The translations under genes and the position numbers were made by a program. 64,000 bases of DNA from Buxus sempervirens. Its lineage: Eukaryota > Streptophyta > Magnoliopsida > Buxales > Buxaceae. The stretch is taken from assembly GCA_947561395.2 (NCBI GenBank), contig OX387183.1, forward strand, positions 5,265,883 through 5,329,882, read 5' to 3'. Numbering within the stretch: position 1 is the stretch's first letter; every line of letters starts with the position of its first letter. The notes below the pieces were generated by a model. It worked only from the letters and a program-made list of their open reading frames with translations. It made no database searches and was not told where the DNA came from. Below, one piece after another: positions 10,458-22,016 of this stretch.

Positions 10458-11651
10458 ATGGCCGGTAGAGGCAGACGTGCGAGGACTGTGGATTGTCCAG
10501 AGAGGGATGTACCACAGGAGCAGCCACCTGCACCACCACGGGGAGCCCCACCCCCAGTAGAGGACATTTGGGCTGCGGTTGGCTCACTTGCCCACCTCCT
10601 TGCGATGGAGAGGGAGGAAAGGATGAGTCAGACTGGGAATGGTAACGGCCAGCGAAATGGTCAGGGAGCTGCGGTGGATCAGCAGTGGGTGAGAGAGGAG
10701 TTGTCCTTGAGGGACATTGATCAGTTCAGAAAGCTGACTGCCCCGCCGTTTTATGGAGTTCCAGATCCGTTGGAGGCGGAGAGCTGGGTAGCTAGAGTGG
10801 AGCGCATGTTTGATACGATGGACTGTCCAGAGGACCAGAGGGTGAGATTGGCTACCTTCACCCTAGAGGGCGAGGCACAGCATTGGTGGCAGTCATTACG
10901 GAGGCAGGCGGTAGATGGGATCCAGATGACTTGGGATCAGTTTAGGCAGGTCTTTTATGAGCAGTATTTTTCTGCAGAGGTGAGGTTGCAGAAGGAGAGA
11001 GAGTTCATGGATATCTCTCAGGGATCCTTGACCGTAGCGCAGTACGAGGCTCGGTTTGCGGTTCTTTCTCGATTTGCTCACCATATAGTGCATGATGAGC
11101 AGAGGCGCACCCAGCATTTCGAGAGAGGACTGAGGGCAGACATCAGGCGCATGGTCTCGATGCTGATGTGCACCAGATACTCAGATTTAGTGGGGAGAGC
11201 TCTGCGAGTTGAGAGAGAGATTAGAGATTCAGGGACTGAGCAGAGCAGAGTTAGAGCACAGCCGAGCGGCACAGAGACACGGAGGGTCCCGGATAGGGAC
11301 AAGAGACCGAGGTTCGACTATGGACAGAGGGATAGGAGAGGCTCAGGAGGTTGTTTCAGTTGCGGCCGATTTCACATCCCAGGTCCATGCGTGTCACCTC
11401 CAGGTGCGTGTTTTAGATGTGGCCAGCATGGGCATCGGGTTGCTGACTGTCCCCACCCGAACACTTACCAGTTACTCAAGCCAGCCCTTACTGCACCTAT
11501 GGACACCCGACCGGCCGAGGCTTCGAGATTTCAGTACTCTAGACCCGTGCCAGCACTTCCAGCACCACCGAGACTTCCGGGTCAGAGCAGTGGGGGATAC
11601 CAGAGGCAGCAGGCACCTCAGAGACGGCAGGCACCACCCCCACGCCCCTAG
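10458..11651 (+). CDS. gag: Gag polyprotein of the chromovirus
   Basis: A 397-residue protein forming the virus-like particle that packages element RNA in the cytoplasm. ATG 10458 begins MAGRGRRARTVDC; upstream in-frame codons lack an ATG. The retrotransposon gag domain lies at about residues 90-265 (ESWVARVERMFD, AQHWWQSL, FYEQYFSAEVRLQKEREF). Two zinc knuckles follow: CFSCGRFHIPGPC, which has CX2CX3HX4C spacing one residue short of standard, and CFRCGQHGHRVADC, a standard CX2CX4HX4C. The tail is proline/glutamine-rich. It stops at TAG 11649-11651; pol follows in the same frame, so gag-pol could be made by readthrough, or the TAG is a fresh CAG mutation in a formerly single frame. Confidence 0.93.
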   Translation: MAGRGRRARTVDCPERDVPQEQPPAPPRGAPPPVEDIWAAVGSLAHLLAMEREERMSQTGNGNGQRNGQGAAVDQQWVREELSLRDIDQFRKLTAPPFYGVPDPLEAESWVARVERMFDTMDCPEDQRVRLATFTLEGEAQHWWQSLRRQAVDGIQMTWDQFRQVFYEQYFSAEVRLQKEREFMDISQGSLTVAQYEARFAVLSRFAHHIVHDEQRRTQHFERGLRADIRRMVSMLMCTRYSDLVGRALRVEREIRDSGTEQSRVRAQPSGTETRRVPDRDKRPRFDYGQRDRRGSGGCFSCGRFHIPGPCVSPPGACFRCGQHGHRVADCPHPNTYQLLKPALTAPMDTRPAEASRFQYSRPVPALPAPPRLPGQSSGGYQRQQAPQRRQAPPPRP

Positions 11652-14600
11652 CAGACTAGAGTGTATGCAGTAGCAGCTCAGGAGGATGAGCCTGAGGGAG
11701 GGCATGTCGAGGAGGCTCGTGAGGAGGAGCCAGAGGCGCCACAGTTGGTTGGAGGTATTCTTTTCATTCATGGTAGATCAGCTGTATGCTTATTCGATTC
11801 GGGTGCTTCTAGATCTTTCATTACTCCTTTATGTGCATGCCGTATTGGTTTGGTTCCTTCCACACTCGAGTCCGAGCTACTTGTACACACACCCTTGGGG
11901 GAAACCACTAGAGTGCAGACCGTGTTTAGGGATTGCATGATCAGATTGAGTTCTTTGGAGTTGCCAGGGGACTTGGTAGAACTGGAATTCGGGGAATTTG
12001 AAGTGATCTTAGGCATCGATTGGCTTTTTCGGCATCATATTAGCATAGATTGCTATAGGGGTACCATTGTGGTATGTCAGCCAGACCAGCCAGTGCACTG
12101 TTTCCGATGTGAAGGGTTGAGAACACGGATCAGTTTAGTAGCATCCATTGAGGTTGAGGAGGCAGAGTCTACGGCACTTAGTCTTTCTAGTGTGCCTATA
12201 GTGGCAGAGTTTGATGACATATTCCCAGACGATCTACCGGGATTACCGCCACCTAGAGAGATTGAGTTCAGTATACGACTTTTACCTGGTACGGCACCTG
12301 TATCCAAACCACCATACAGGATGTCCCAACCTGAAAATCATGAGATGAAGAAACAGTTGGATGAATTGGAAGCAAAGGGTTTTATTAGGCCCAGTGTGTC
12401 ACCATGGGGTGCACCAGTCCTGTTTGTCCAGAAGAAGGACGGGACGATGAGGATGTGTATAGATTACCGCCAGTTGAATCAAGTCACTATCAAGAATAAG
12501 TATCCATTGCCTCGGATTGATGACTTGTTCGACCAGTTGAGGGGAGCGTCTTGGTTTTCTAAGATCGACCTGAGATCTGGATACCACCAGTTGAGAGTAG
12601 CCCCAGAGGATGTAGAGAAGACGGCTTTCCGTACTCGATATGGGCACTACGAGTTTCGGGTTATGCCTTTTGGACTGACTAATGCCCCAGCTGTTTTCAT
12701 GAACCTGATGAATCGGGTGTTTCACACACACTTGGACAGCTTTGTAGTTGTGTTCATCGATGATATCCTAGTGTATTCTCGAAGTAGAGAGGATCATGTA
12801 AGGCACCTCCGAACTGTATTGCAGACCTTGAGAGAGCACAGATTGTATGCCAAGTTCAGCAAGTGTCAGTTCTGGTTGAGAGAGGTGAGTTTCTTGGGGC
12901 ACGTGATTTCTGGAAATGGTATAGCCGTGGATCCCACTAAAGTGCAGGCTGTTGCAGAATGGCCTAGACCTTCATCTGTGACAGAGATTCGGAGCTTCTT
13001 GGGGATGGCTGGATATTACAGGAGATTCATAGAGAATTTCTCACGAGTAGCCGCACCTCTATCCAATCTCACTAAAAAGGCAGTGAAGTTTGAATGGAGT
13101 GAGAAGTGTGAGAACAGTTTTCAGGAGTTGAAAGGTAAACTGTCTTCAGCTCCAGTCTTGATTGTGCCGTCAGTGAGTGAGGGATTTTCGATCTATTGTG
13201 ATGCTTCTCGAGTAGGGTTGGGCTGTGTTCTAATGCAGCAGAAACATGTGGTAGCCTATGCTTCAAGGTTGCTACGCACTCATGAGAAGAATTACCCTAC
13301 GCACGATCTAGAGTTGGCAGCGATCGTGTTTGCACTTAAGTTGTGGAGGCACTATTTGATGGGAGCCAAATTCGAGATATTCTCAGATCACAAGAGCTTA
13401 AGATATATATTTTCCCAGAGAGAGTTGAATATGAGGCAAAGGAGATGGATGGATCTTCTAAAGGATTATGATTTCACACTACATTATCACCCGGGCAAGG
13501 CTAATGTGGTAGCAGATGCACTGAGTCGTAGAGTTGTTTCTCAAGATGAGGTAGCCACCCTAGCTGTTTTCATGGCTAGTCAGTGCACTCTTGTTGATAC
13601 TGTGGTAGAATGGCCTGGGGAGTTCAGTACTCATGGGCATGGATTGATCATGGCACGAGTTCAAGCAGAGCCAGCGTTGATTCAGAGCATTCGGGAAGGT
13701 CAATTGGTAGATCCCGATTTATTACGCATCAAGGGGTTAGTAGAGAAAGGTGATGAGGCCACGAAAGATTTTGATGTTCGGGATGGATTGGTGAGATTTC
13801 AAGGGCGGACTTGTGTTCCAGATAATGCTGAAGTCAAGGGATTGATCCTAGACGAGAGTCATAGGTCCAAATATGCAATTCACCCTGGGAGCACCAAGAT
13901 GTACAAGAACCTAAGATCAGTATATTGGTGGTCAGGAATGAAGAAAGACATTGCGGAGTATGTAGCCAAGTGCCTCACTTGTCAACAGGTAAAGGCAGAG
14001 CATAGGAGACCGCCAGGTTTGATGCGACCTTTGCCGGTTCCTGAGTGGAAATGGGAACATATATCGATGGATTTTGTGAGTGGGCTACCGCCTACAGCTA
14101 AGAATCACAACGGCGTATGGGTGATTGTGGATAGGCTAACAAAATCAGCTCACTTTTTGCCTTACCAGACCACACAGACTTTGGCATCATTGGTAGAGCT
14201 GTATACTCGAGAGATAGTCCGGTTGCATGGGGTTCCAGTGTCCATTGTATCGGATAGGGATTCTCGGTTTACCTCACATTTTTGGCAGTGTTTCCAGGAG
14301 GCCATGGGAACTAAGTTAAGTTTCAGTACTAGTTTCCACCCACAGACCGACGGCCAGTCTGAGAGAACTATTCAGACTCTAGAGGACATGTTGAGATGTT
14401 GTGTCCTGGATTGGGGTGGCAATTGGAGTAAGTATTTACACTTAGCCGAATTCGCTTACAATAATAGCTATCAGGCTAGTATACAGATGGCACCCTACGA
14501 AGCACTCTATGGCAGGATTTGTAGATCTCCTGTGTGTTGGGTGGAGGTAGGAGAGAAACAGTACTTTGGGCCTGAGATTATACAAGATAGTATGGAAAAG

Positions 14601-15113
14601 GTGAAACTGATTAGACAGCGGTTGTTGACTGCACAGAGTCGTCCGAAAAGTTATTCAGACACCCGACGACGTGAACTGAAATTTGAAGTGGGAGACCAAG
14701 TATTTTTGAAGATATCGCCTTCCAAAGGAATCCTGAGATTCGGAAAGAAAGGGAAGTTGTCTCCACGTTTTATTGGGCCGTTTGAGATTTTGAAGGTGAT
14801 TAACCCGGTAGCTTATAAGCTAGCTTTGCCAAACCATTTAGCAGGAGTCCATGATGTATTCCACGTATCCATGTTGCGGCAGTACATAGCGGATCCTAGT
14901 CACGTGATAAATCCTGAACCTTTAGTGATCCGAGAAGATCTGACATACGAAGAGAGGCCAGTTCAGATTCTAGACTGTCGTGAGCAGATTCTTCGCACCA
15001 AGGTTGTTCCCTTAGTGAAAGTGCTATGGCAGAATCATACTGTGGAAGAATGCACTTGGGAAGGTGAGGAAGAGATGAAGAAGAAGTATCCGGAATTGTT
15101 TGCTCCTTCTTGA
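11652..15113 (+). CDS. pol: Pol polyprotein of the chromovirus (PR-RT-RH-IN-chromodomain)
   Basis: About 1150 residues in one frame, continuous with gag except for the TAG. In order: aspartic protease ([12 protein letters not shown], about residue 43); reverse transcriptase ([11 protein letters not shown]; catalytic VFIDDIL near residue 363); RNase H ([17 protein letters not shown]); integrase zinc finger (H-H-C-C near 13860-13990, [11 protein letters not shown]); integrase core with aspartates in [10 protein letters not shown] and IVSDRDSRF and glutamate in [12 protein letters not shown]; a GPF-type module ([11 protein letters not shown]); and a C-terminal chromodomain-like stretch (about 14950-15105, [14 protein letters not shown]). 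All catalytic motifs look intact. No ATG lies right at the start, so expression probably depends on gag-frame translation passing the TAG. Confidence 0.95.
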   Translation, partial: QTRVYAVAAQEDEPEGGHVEEAREEEPEAPQLVGGILFIHGRSAVCLFDSGASRSFITPLCACRIGLVPSTLESELLVHTPLGETTRVQTVFRDCMIRLSSLELPGDLVELEFGEFEVILGIDWLFRHHISIDCYRGTIVVCQPDQPVHCFRCEGLRTRISLVASIEVEEAESTALSLSSVPIVAEFDDIFPDDLPGLPPPREIEFSIRLLPGTAPVSKPPYRMSQPENHEMKKQLDELEAKGFIRPSVSPWGAPVLFVQKKDGTMRMCIDYRQLNQVTIKNKYPLPRIDDLFDQLRGASWFSKIDLRSGYHQLRVAPEDVEKTAFRTRYGHYEFRVMPFGLTNAPAVFMNLMNRVFHTHLDSFVVVFIDDILVYSRSREDHVRHLRTVLQTLREHRLYAKFSKCQFWLREVSFLGHVISGNGIAVDPTKVQAVAEWPRPSSVTEIRSFLGMAGYYRRFIENFSRVAAPLSNLTKKAVKFEWSEKCENSFQELKGKLSSAPVLIVPSVSEGFSIYCDASRVGLGCVLMQQKHVVAYASRLLRTHEKNYPTHDLELAAIVFALKLWRHYLMGAKFEIFSDHKSLRYIFSQRELNMRQRRWMDLLKDYDFTLHYHPGKANVVADALSRRVVSQDEVATLAVFMASQCTLVDTVVEWPGEFSTHGHGLIMARVQAEPALIQSIREGQLVDPDLLRIKGLVEKGDEATKDFDVRDGLVRFQGRTCVPDNAEVKGLILDESHRSKYAIHPGSTKMYKNLRSVYWWSGMKKDIAEYVAKCLTCQQVKAEHRRPPGLMRPLPVPEWKWEHISMDFVSGLPPTAKNHNGVWVIVDRLTKSAHFLPYQTTQTLASLVELYTREIVRLHGVPVSIVSDRDSRFTSHFWQCFQEAMGTKLSFSTSFHPQTDGQSERTIQTLEDMLRCCVLDWGGNWSKYLHLAEFAYNNSYQASIQMAPYEALYGRICRSPVCWVEVGEKQYFGPEIIQDSMEKVKLIRQRLLTAQSRPKSYSDTRRRELKFEVGDQVFLKISPSKGILRFGKKGKLSPRFIGPFEILKVINPVAYKLALPNHLAGVHDVFHVSMLRQYIADPSHVINPEPLVIREDLTYEERPVQILDCREQILRTKVVPLVKVLWQNHTVEECTWEGEEEMKKKYPELFAPS

Positions 15114-15141
15114 GGTAAATTTCGAGGACGAAATTTCTTGT

Positions 15142-15153
15142 AGGAGGGGAGGA
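15142..15153 (+). promoter_or_regulatory. Polypurine tract of the chromovirus
   Basis: AGGAGGGGAGGA ends immediately before the 3' LTR TG, as expected for plus-strand priming. Confidence 0.9.
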
Positions 15154-17628
15154 TGTAAGACCCTGAATTTTTGTGAATATTTATTTATTTATTTAGTTAT
15201 TTATTCTGATGTATAAACTGTGTTTATCAGGTTATTTTGTAGTTTGAGGGCTTAGCCCATACTCATATGTACAGGCGTTATATAGCCATTTTTCCGAAAA
15301 ATAGTATTATTATCATTGGTATTTTTAAGGTGTAGTTATGTGATTTTAAACGGGAATAGATGCTGAATAGGTAGTGTTTTCCGTAGGCGAACATGCATAG
15401 GATCAAGAAATGGGAGAGTATTCGAGCGAGCATGTAATAGTTAAGTAGACGAAAATGGAAAGTAGGGTTCGGGTTATGAAATTCCGCTTAGCATAATTGC
15501 GGCAAATATTTCGTTAAGTCTGGACATAAGGAAACTGGCGATTTCGGCTGGAGGGCGACTAGGGTTTTCGTTCGTGAAGAATCCTCTATCGCAAGTGCTA
15601 GAAGAAGGATTTAGGAGCTGATTTTACTTGGGTTATTTCCCTCAGCTCGAGAAGTGTAGTTCGATAGTCTTTTCATTCGCGCGCGTGGCCGAGAAGTGAT
15701 CGGCCGGAGGTTTTCTCGTTCGGGAAGAAGCACAGGTGAGTAGCACTGTTTTATCACTGGGTTGTCTTTGGATTTTCTCGAGCTTAGTCGGATGCATGTT
15801 TTGAATATTTAGTGATGGTATAAGGTTTTCTGGTTTCTGGGTTTTCGGAAAGTTGCATGAACATAGTATCCGGAGTTAAGTTTTAATTAAAAAAATGAAA
15901 GTGTTTAGATTAATTTCAAATATAGTTGGGAAGTGTTATGGGGGTATTAGGAGTGTATTGGAGCAATTACAGACCTAAACCAACCGGCCAGACTTGTAGA
16001 TCTTGGAATAACAGAGAATGAAAAAATCACAGGGGGTATCCTCCTACCTCGCGCCCACCGGCGTTCACCTCGGAGGTAGGCGCCCTGTTAAAAATGACTT
16101 ACCGCCGATCTCGCGCCCACCTCGCGCTCATCTCGCGCGAAGTGGAAAACAAGGCGCTCATCTCGCGCGAATCCCGCGCCCATCTCACGCCCACCTCGCG
16201 CCCATCTCGCGCTCACCTAGCGTCGGGTGAGCGGCAGGTTGATTTTATTCCTTTTCTTCACCGCCGACCGGCGCTCACCTCGCGCCCACCTCGATAGGTG
16301 AGCGGTAGACCTATTTTGCTTAATTAAATGGAATTTCTGACTTGACCAAGAGTAATTGCACTTCTTAGGGGTTAAACCACTTCACTATTCACTTGGTTGG
16401 GAACCTGGGAAACCATTTTGCCTATGAAATTAGTAGAGGAAAATTTGTGAACACCTTATGAGTTTTTAAGTTGAGTATAGGTTACTTATGAGTATTGTGC
16501 CAAACACCAAACTAGTAAGAGTTACCAATTACCTTTCCTGGTTCTATACACTGTTTTAATTGAGAAGTTATTGTATTTCTGGTTTCACTTGTTGGGAACT
16601 TTATACGTATTAAAAGGTTTTCTTTGGTACGAATGGATTGAGTTTTACTTTCATATGACTTGTGTTACGGAAATGAGAAATTACTGAATGTACTTGAGGT
16701 ACTGCTTGGTCCAGAGGGACAGGTGATGAATTGTGATGAGTTCTTACGTGATGTGGAAATGAATGGTTTTGTTTTGATATTGAAATCGGGATTATACGAT
16801 GTTTACTGTTTTGGTCTAGCTTGTCCTGGATCCAGATGTTTAAGCTTAGTAATGTGATGTTATTGTTGGTTGTTGGAATTGCATGGCCTTGTGTGTTGCC
16901 ACGACCGGTGTAGAGCAGCCAGAAACCCTGAGTAGGCCTGGTTGTCAATGCAGAAACCCGGGGAGTAGGCCTGCATTGGATGACGAAACCCTGAGTAGGC
17001 CGTCATTTCAGAGTATCCGAAACCCTGAGTAGGCCGGAACTGTGTACATGGAGGTGTGGAGTGTCTACTTGGCATGTTTAATTTATCAACCAAACGATAG
17101 TCATGACATTGACCAATCGATGTGTTATTGTATTTAACTGAGATGTGATTTGTCTGATTTGAACTCGGGAAAAATTGATGTTGGTTGTTTAAACGTATTG
17201 TAGTGTTGTTGATGCATAGTTTTAAAAGATGATTCAACTATTTATGCATGCATGTGCTACTCGCTGAGATATTCGTATCTTACTCTGTTGTTGTTCTATT
17301 TTTCAGATACTCGTGGTGAGGCGATTACTGGGGTAGATCCTGCTGAGGCATATAGGGAGGAAGACTACTATTACCTTCCTTAGACTTGTAGGTTATCTGT
17401 TCCGAATTTGAGAACTTGAATTAATTGAGATGTATTAAAGTAATTGGGGATGCAACATATGATTTCAGTTCAGTTTAAATGTTACAATTTTGCATCAATG
17501 GAAATGTGCACTCTGTTAGGGTATAGATGCATGATTATCCAGCGATCATAAATTGATTAACGATCCTTGCCTAACCTCCGTGAGACGTGTTATATCTTTA
17601 ATGAACAACACGGATCCGGGGCGTTACA
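15154..17628 (+). repeat. 3' LTR of the chromovirus
   Basis: Same 2475-bp length as the 5' LTR, with about nine substitutions and no indel. Confidence 0.97.
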
Positions 17629-17633
17629 TTTTA

Positions 17634-19444
17634 TTTCCCTTTTTATGGTATGAATGCCACCACAAGTAAAGGCCCACGTTAGGTTTTTTATGGGAGCAAG
17701 GGAGTCCACCAATGACACTTGTTTTGCTAGATTTTTAGTTGCTGTTTTGGGTTGTATCTTCAGCAGTAGTGTAGTCTGTTTAGAGGGAGCATGTTCCGTC
17801 TCACTTTGTGATCAAATGTATCCCCATGATAAGCCCCCTCCTCTCTCCTTTCTTCCAGGTTTTACTTGTTTGAGTTACATGCTTTGTTTAATATCGTATT
17901 GTTGTGATTAAGTAAGGAACATGATCCCTTACCCCCAGCCCTTCCATTGTAGTATGTTTCCTCCATGTATGTTAGTGATTTGGCATATACCCTTGAGGGG
18001 TGGTCATTTCTGTTTGGCTGTTCTGTGAAATCATGACCCCCTCCCCCCATGATCTATTGTTTTAAGTGTTGAGGCATGCTCCCCATTCCCCCACTTGTTT
18101 TGCTGAAAAGGCCAAAAGGAGAAGCCAAGTGTGGCTTCTCCCAAACTTGAACATACGTGGGCTCATCCAGGAGCCCACAAGACTCTTAGAATGTCCTTGG
18201 AGCCCCCTGGGATCAATCCCACAAGGCCAAAGCCCAAAAAGGCCAATTCCAAGGTGATCCGGCAACTCAGGCCGAATCACCTGAGGCCTAGGCATATCCG
18301 GCAACTAAGGCCGGATAACCTAGGGCCTCTGTGTATCCGGCCACTCAGGCCGGATCACCTGAAGACCAAGTGTATCCGGCCTGAGTTGCCGGATACACAC
18401 AGAAGCATGTTTTTTTCGTATATTTTGATCCCTAGCCGAATTTGGGGATGATTTGTGTATAAACCAGTAAACCAGCAGGGTTTCCGGGCCACCCGGAAAC
18501 CCAAGATGGGACTTGGACCAACCGGCCCAGCTTGGCACACTTGTGGGCCTTCCAATGGGGCCCACCAAGCCCAATGAACACCAAATGCATGTTAATCAAA
18601 TAACCTAAATAAAAAGAACCAATCTAATCGGATGGGCCAAACCCAATGCGGTCCACCCGAGCCTTGCCATATACATGAATGCATAAATTGTGTGGTTTGG
18701 CCGAGACCATGGGCTAGGGCCCGCTAAAGCCCGCCAACCGAACCAAGTTAGGGCACAAGCCCTAAACCCCAAGGAACCAGGCTTTCAAAGCCCAAATTCG
18801 AGATCATGGGCCCCAAGCCCAATGACCAGCCCACTTTTGTGAAGTAAAGAAGAAAGAAGTCTAAAATACCCTTGGCCACCACGTGGGCCCACCTAAGGGG
18901 CCCACAAACCAACCCGGCCCACCACTTGCATGAAAGACATCTAAGCTTCAACTCAAACCTTAATAAAAATTAACTCACTATCCAAAGCCCACAGGGCCTC
19001 CTAGGGCTAGACGGAGGCCCACCAAGGGCCCACGGGCTGACTCAAGCCCATCCAGGATACCGGTTGGGGCCTTCCAACGGGGCCCACCCCAAACAGACCC
19101 AGATCACTTAAGATTAAGACAAGATAAAATCAACTAAAGGGACCCACACCACTCAGGTGGCCCCACCATGGCCTAACAAGAAGCATGCGGGATTAGGAAT
19201 TGGGCAAAGACCAATTAGAGAAGCTGATTCAAAAATAGGGAACCCACGGGACCCGTCATCCGACAGGGCGGATTGGGGTGTCTACGGACTTCCCCAGCCC
19301 GCAACCGAGAACCAGACTTAGAATCTCAAGCCGCAGACCAAAGAGCCCTAATTGGACAAGATTAGGCACCCAGGTGTCCGCCTGCACTCCATCAGGCGGT
19401 GGCGACTCCCATTTACCCCGTGCCGCATTTCCCACGCGCGCACA
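17634..19444 (+). mobile_element. Second half of the solo LTR
   Basis: Resumes the LTR interrupted at 7826. It contains four palindromic units (18245-18397), many GGCCCA/TGGGCC words, and ends GCGCGCACA before the repeated GTATT. From about 19270 it is the inverse counterpart of the element III LTR segment at about 20925-21075. TGGCGACTCC (about 19404-19413) resembles a primer-binding site, but since GTATT follows the LTR end at 19444 I treat it as LTR sequence. No gene is seen. Confidence 0.8.
18245..18397 (+). repeat. Cluster of four palindromes in the LTR
   Basis: Four successive inverted repeats: ATCCGGCAACTCAGGCCGAAT, TATCCGGCAACTAAGGCCGGATA, a GTATCCGGCC/GGCCGGATCAC pair, and the perfect TGTATCCGGC/GCCGGATACA stem at 18371-18397. 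They share CCGG-centred arms with differing loops. Confidence 0.8.
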
Positions 19445-19555
19445 GTATTTAAGGGAATTATGGCTTCACTCAAATGCTACAAGTAATAGTTCAAATTTCT
19501 TGACTCACAAACAATAATTTACAAAGTTGTAATAATAAAATTATCATTTTTGCAG

Positions 19556-19603
19556 CTATTTGTGTTGCAGCATGGCAATCCACCGAATGCAAGCACACAA
19601 TAG
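19556..19603 (+). CDS. Candidate terminal exon of the FRS gene beyond the inserted LTR
   Basis: A good acceptor (TATCATTTTTGCAG) ends at 19555. One frame then reads LFVLQHGNPPNASTQ and stops at TAG 19601-19603, in keeping with a short hydrophilic FRS C-terminus. Exon 6316-6379 ends with one leftover base, which would select a different frame here (ending near 19638), so the exact junction is unresolved. If correct, the last intron runs 6380-19555 and contains the whole 13-kb nested insertion. Confidence 0.4.
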   Translation, partial: LFVLQHGNPPNASTQ

Positions 19604-20912
19604 GACAACCTACGGTATTAGTTGAATACTTCCAGTTGTGAATACTCTAACTTGCTCTTGCCGTTTCATTTTAGTAAGTCACTTGTTCACTTTTCAAGTA
19701 GCGGATTCCTTCAACTTGCCCTGCCACTAAAGCAATGCTTCTTGCCCCATAGCTTTGTAGCTTGGATCTGTTTGAACCTGCTCCTATTGTTTTCTTTTGT
19801 CCTCCTCCTCGGTCCTAATTGTTAGCCCGATATGGGTTCACTATTAAACTTGAGTTAAGAAGTAAATGTAGCAATTAATGGAGCATAGACGCGTGAGTTT
19901 GTGTGATACTTTGAGTTTTATCTTGTATAGATATTCATCTTAATGGCTTGCTTCAATATATTCTTAATCAGTTAGACAACTAACAATTACATGTTATTTG
20001 AGTTTGCGTGATACTTTGCATGTTTTAATCTTTAATTTTCATATTTTTCTTTTTTTATAATCTAGAAATTTGAAAGCATAAAAATACAATATGCTATTAG
20101 CATGGAAAAGATTAATATGAATGATATCTAAGTTTATATGTGAAGATAAATTATTTAGAATTTAGCCACTACTCCTAGATTCTTACATATAATACATATG
20201 CATATAATCTTTATCTTATTTTCTTAAAAATTATAACATGTTAAATTCGAACTATTTTTTTTTAAGTACATTTAATATTTTCTCTTTATTGACCTTTATG
20301 GATTTAATATTTTCTCTTTATTGACCCTTATGGATCCTTCTTTTAAAAAAAAAAAAAAAAAAGACCAAATCAAAATCTTGTTAAAAAAAGATATTAATTT
20401 GAACTTTTTTATTATTTTCTTTTTCATGTAATGTCTTGCTAATAATGATCAAAAGAAATGCTCCAACTCTACACTTATAAGCCAATGGATTAGATTTAAA
20501 ATTCCATAACCTTCCTTTTATTGATCCCTACTTCACTTTGGTTCTCTGCACCTTGTTTTAAACATGTTGGGAATGGGTTGACATATGACACAGGCCATTT
20601 ATAACATGAGGGGTTTTGGAAGTTTTGTAGCTTTATGGGAGAAAACCCATTAACTTGCCAACTGAAAATGGGTATAGGATGGGGTATTTTAATTATGACA
20701 TAGACTAGACTTGAATCCATTTATTGCAGCCTCTATTTTTATTTTTATTTTTCTCTTTAAATCCCTATTACTTGAAAAGTTCCTTTTTCCTTTCTATAAA
20801 CTCTTTACTAGAACTAAATCCAATGATAAAATCTTACCATGGGGATTCTTAATAACAATCAATCTCATATAATGATGTGTGACAAATTGATTGGACATAT
20901 GAACTAGAGGGG
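19604..20912. other. Probable FRS 3' UTR and AT-rich intergenic sequence
   Basis: 19604 to about 19850 could be the FRS 3' UTR. From 20274 to 20335 a 32-bp segment (TTTAATATTTTCTCTTTATT and onward) is directly duplicated, followed by an A-run at 20345-20362. Nothing coding is supported. AGGGG at 20908-20912 is the left target duplication of element III. Confidence 0.45.
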
Positions 20913-21950
20913 TGTGCACGTGTTGAAAACGCCGCACGGGAAATTCGGAGTCGCCACCGCCTGATGGAGTGCAGGCGGACACCTGGGTGCCTAATCTTGT
21001 CTATTGGTCTGGCCTGCGGCTTGAGATTTTGAGACAGGTCTCAGTTGCGGTCGGGGGAAGTCCGTAGACACACTAGTCCACCCTATCGGATGACGGGTCC
21101 CGTGGATTCCCTGGTTTGAATCAGCTTGCTTAGGTTTCTCACCTGATTCCTAATTCGATATGCAACTTGGTTAAGTCTGTCGGGACCACCTGAGTGGTAT
21201 GGGTCCCTTTAATTGATTTTATCTTGCTTAATTTTAGGTGATTTGAGTCTGACTAGCTGGGCCCCGTTGGAAGGCCCACGGTGTCCTTGGTGGGCTTTGA
21301 CTAAGCCCACATGCCTCTGGTGGGCCTCTATCTAGTCCTAGGAGGCCCTATGGACTTGGGTGAAATGAATTAATTTTGCTTATTTCTTCCAATTGGAGAC
21401 TTATGTGATTTTCATGCCATAAGTGGGTCGGTATTGGTTTGTGGGCCCCTGGGTGGGCCCCATGATGGATGCCAAAGTGTTTTCAATTTATCTTTATTTA
21501 AATTTGCCAAGATATTTTGGACATTGGGCTTGGGGCCCGTGGTCCAGTTTCGGGCTTGACAGCCCGAATTCCATGAAGTTAGGGTTTAAACCCACACTTG
21601 GTTTGGTTAGTGGGCCTTGGCGGGCCTGATAGGCCCTAGCCCTAGGTCTCGGCCAAACCACACAATTTAGAACACATTCAACAAGGTTGGTTCGGGCGAG
21701 CCGCATTGGGTTTGGCCCATCCGATTCAATCGGTTCATTTTACTTAACTTACTTATTTGCATGCTTTTGGATTTATCGGGCTTGGTGGGCCCCGTTGGAA
21801 GGCCCACAAATGTTTCCAATTGGACCGGTGGCCCAGGTCCCAAGTCGGGTTTCCGGGTGACCTGAAAACACTGTTGGTTCAATGGTTTTGGTGTAAACCA
21901 CTTAAAAAATATAACACAAACAAGAAAATGCCAAAGTGACATTTCTGGCA

Positions 21951-22016
21951 TGTAGCCGACCATATGGGTCGGCTACACACTAATTTTAATGTAGCCGACC
22001 ATATGAGTCGGCTACA
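21951..22016. repeat. Two TGTAGCCGACC palindromes in the LTR
   Basis: 21951-21977 is TGTAGCCGACC, ATATG, GGTCGGCTACA, a perfect 11-bp stem. 21990-22016 is a near-identical second copy. They have the same architecture as the TGTATCCGGC palindromes elsewhere in this LTR family but a different arm sequence. Confidence 0.85.

Larger units (their letters stand above)
7827..17628 (+). mobile_element. Young, nearly intact Gypsy chromovirus (Tekay/Del-like)
   Basis: Complete LTR retrotransposon of 9802 bp with 5-bp target duplication TTTTA (7822-7826 and 17629-17633). Its LTRs are 7827-10301 and 15154-17628, both exactly 2475 bp, beginning TGTAAGACCCTG and ending GGGGCGTTACA. I counted about nine mismatches and no indel between them (about 0.36%). 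At commonly used plant rates of 0.7-1.3e-8 substitutions per site per year that is roughly 0.14-0.26 million years. Order is LTR, primer-binding site, gag, protease, RT, RNase H, integrase, chromodomain-like tail, purine tract, LTR. The only lesion seen is a TAG between gag and pol. It lies in the solo LTR and is the youngest datable insertion here. Confidence 0.95.
6385..19444 (+). mobile_element. Solo LTR of a Tat/Ogre-type Gypsy element, split by a nested chromovirus
   Basis: The LTR starts TGTAAGCACCTCATTTTT at 6385 and ends GCGCGCACA at 19444, flanked by GTATT on both sides (6380-6384 and 19445-19449). Removing the nested element and its duplicate (7827-17633) leaves about 3253 bp. It is related, in inverted orientation, to the LTRs of element III (20913-24844 and up to 58872). 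No internal retroelement sequence lies between its ends and host DNA, so it is a solo LTR, presumably from intra-element recombination. It carries 148-bp tandem repeats, a TATA box and palindromes. A block matching the element III LTR end (AGGCACCCAGGTGTCCGCC and onward) lies near 19366. Confidence 0.85.

Noticed and set aside
19404..19413. TGGCGACTCC as an active primer-binding site, implying a full element after the solo LTR
   Set aside because: The LTR continues to GCGCGCACA at 19444 and is followed by the target duplication GTATT; no internal retroelement sequence follows.
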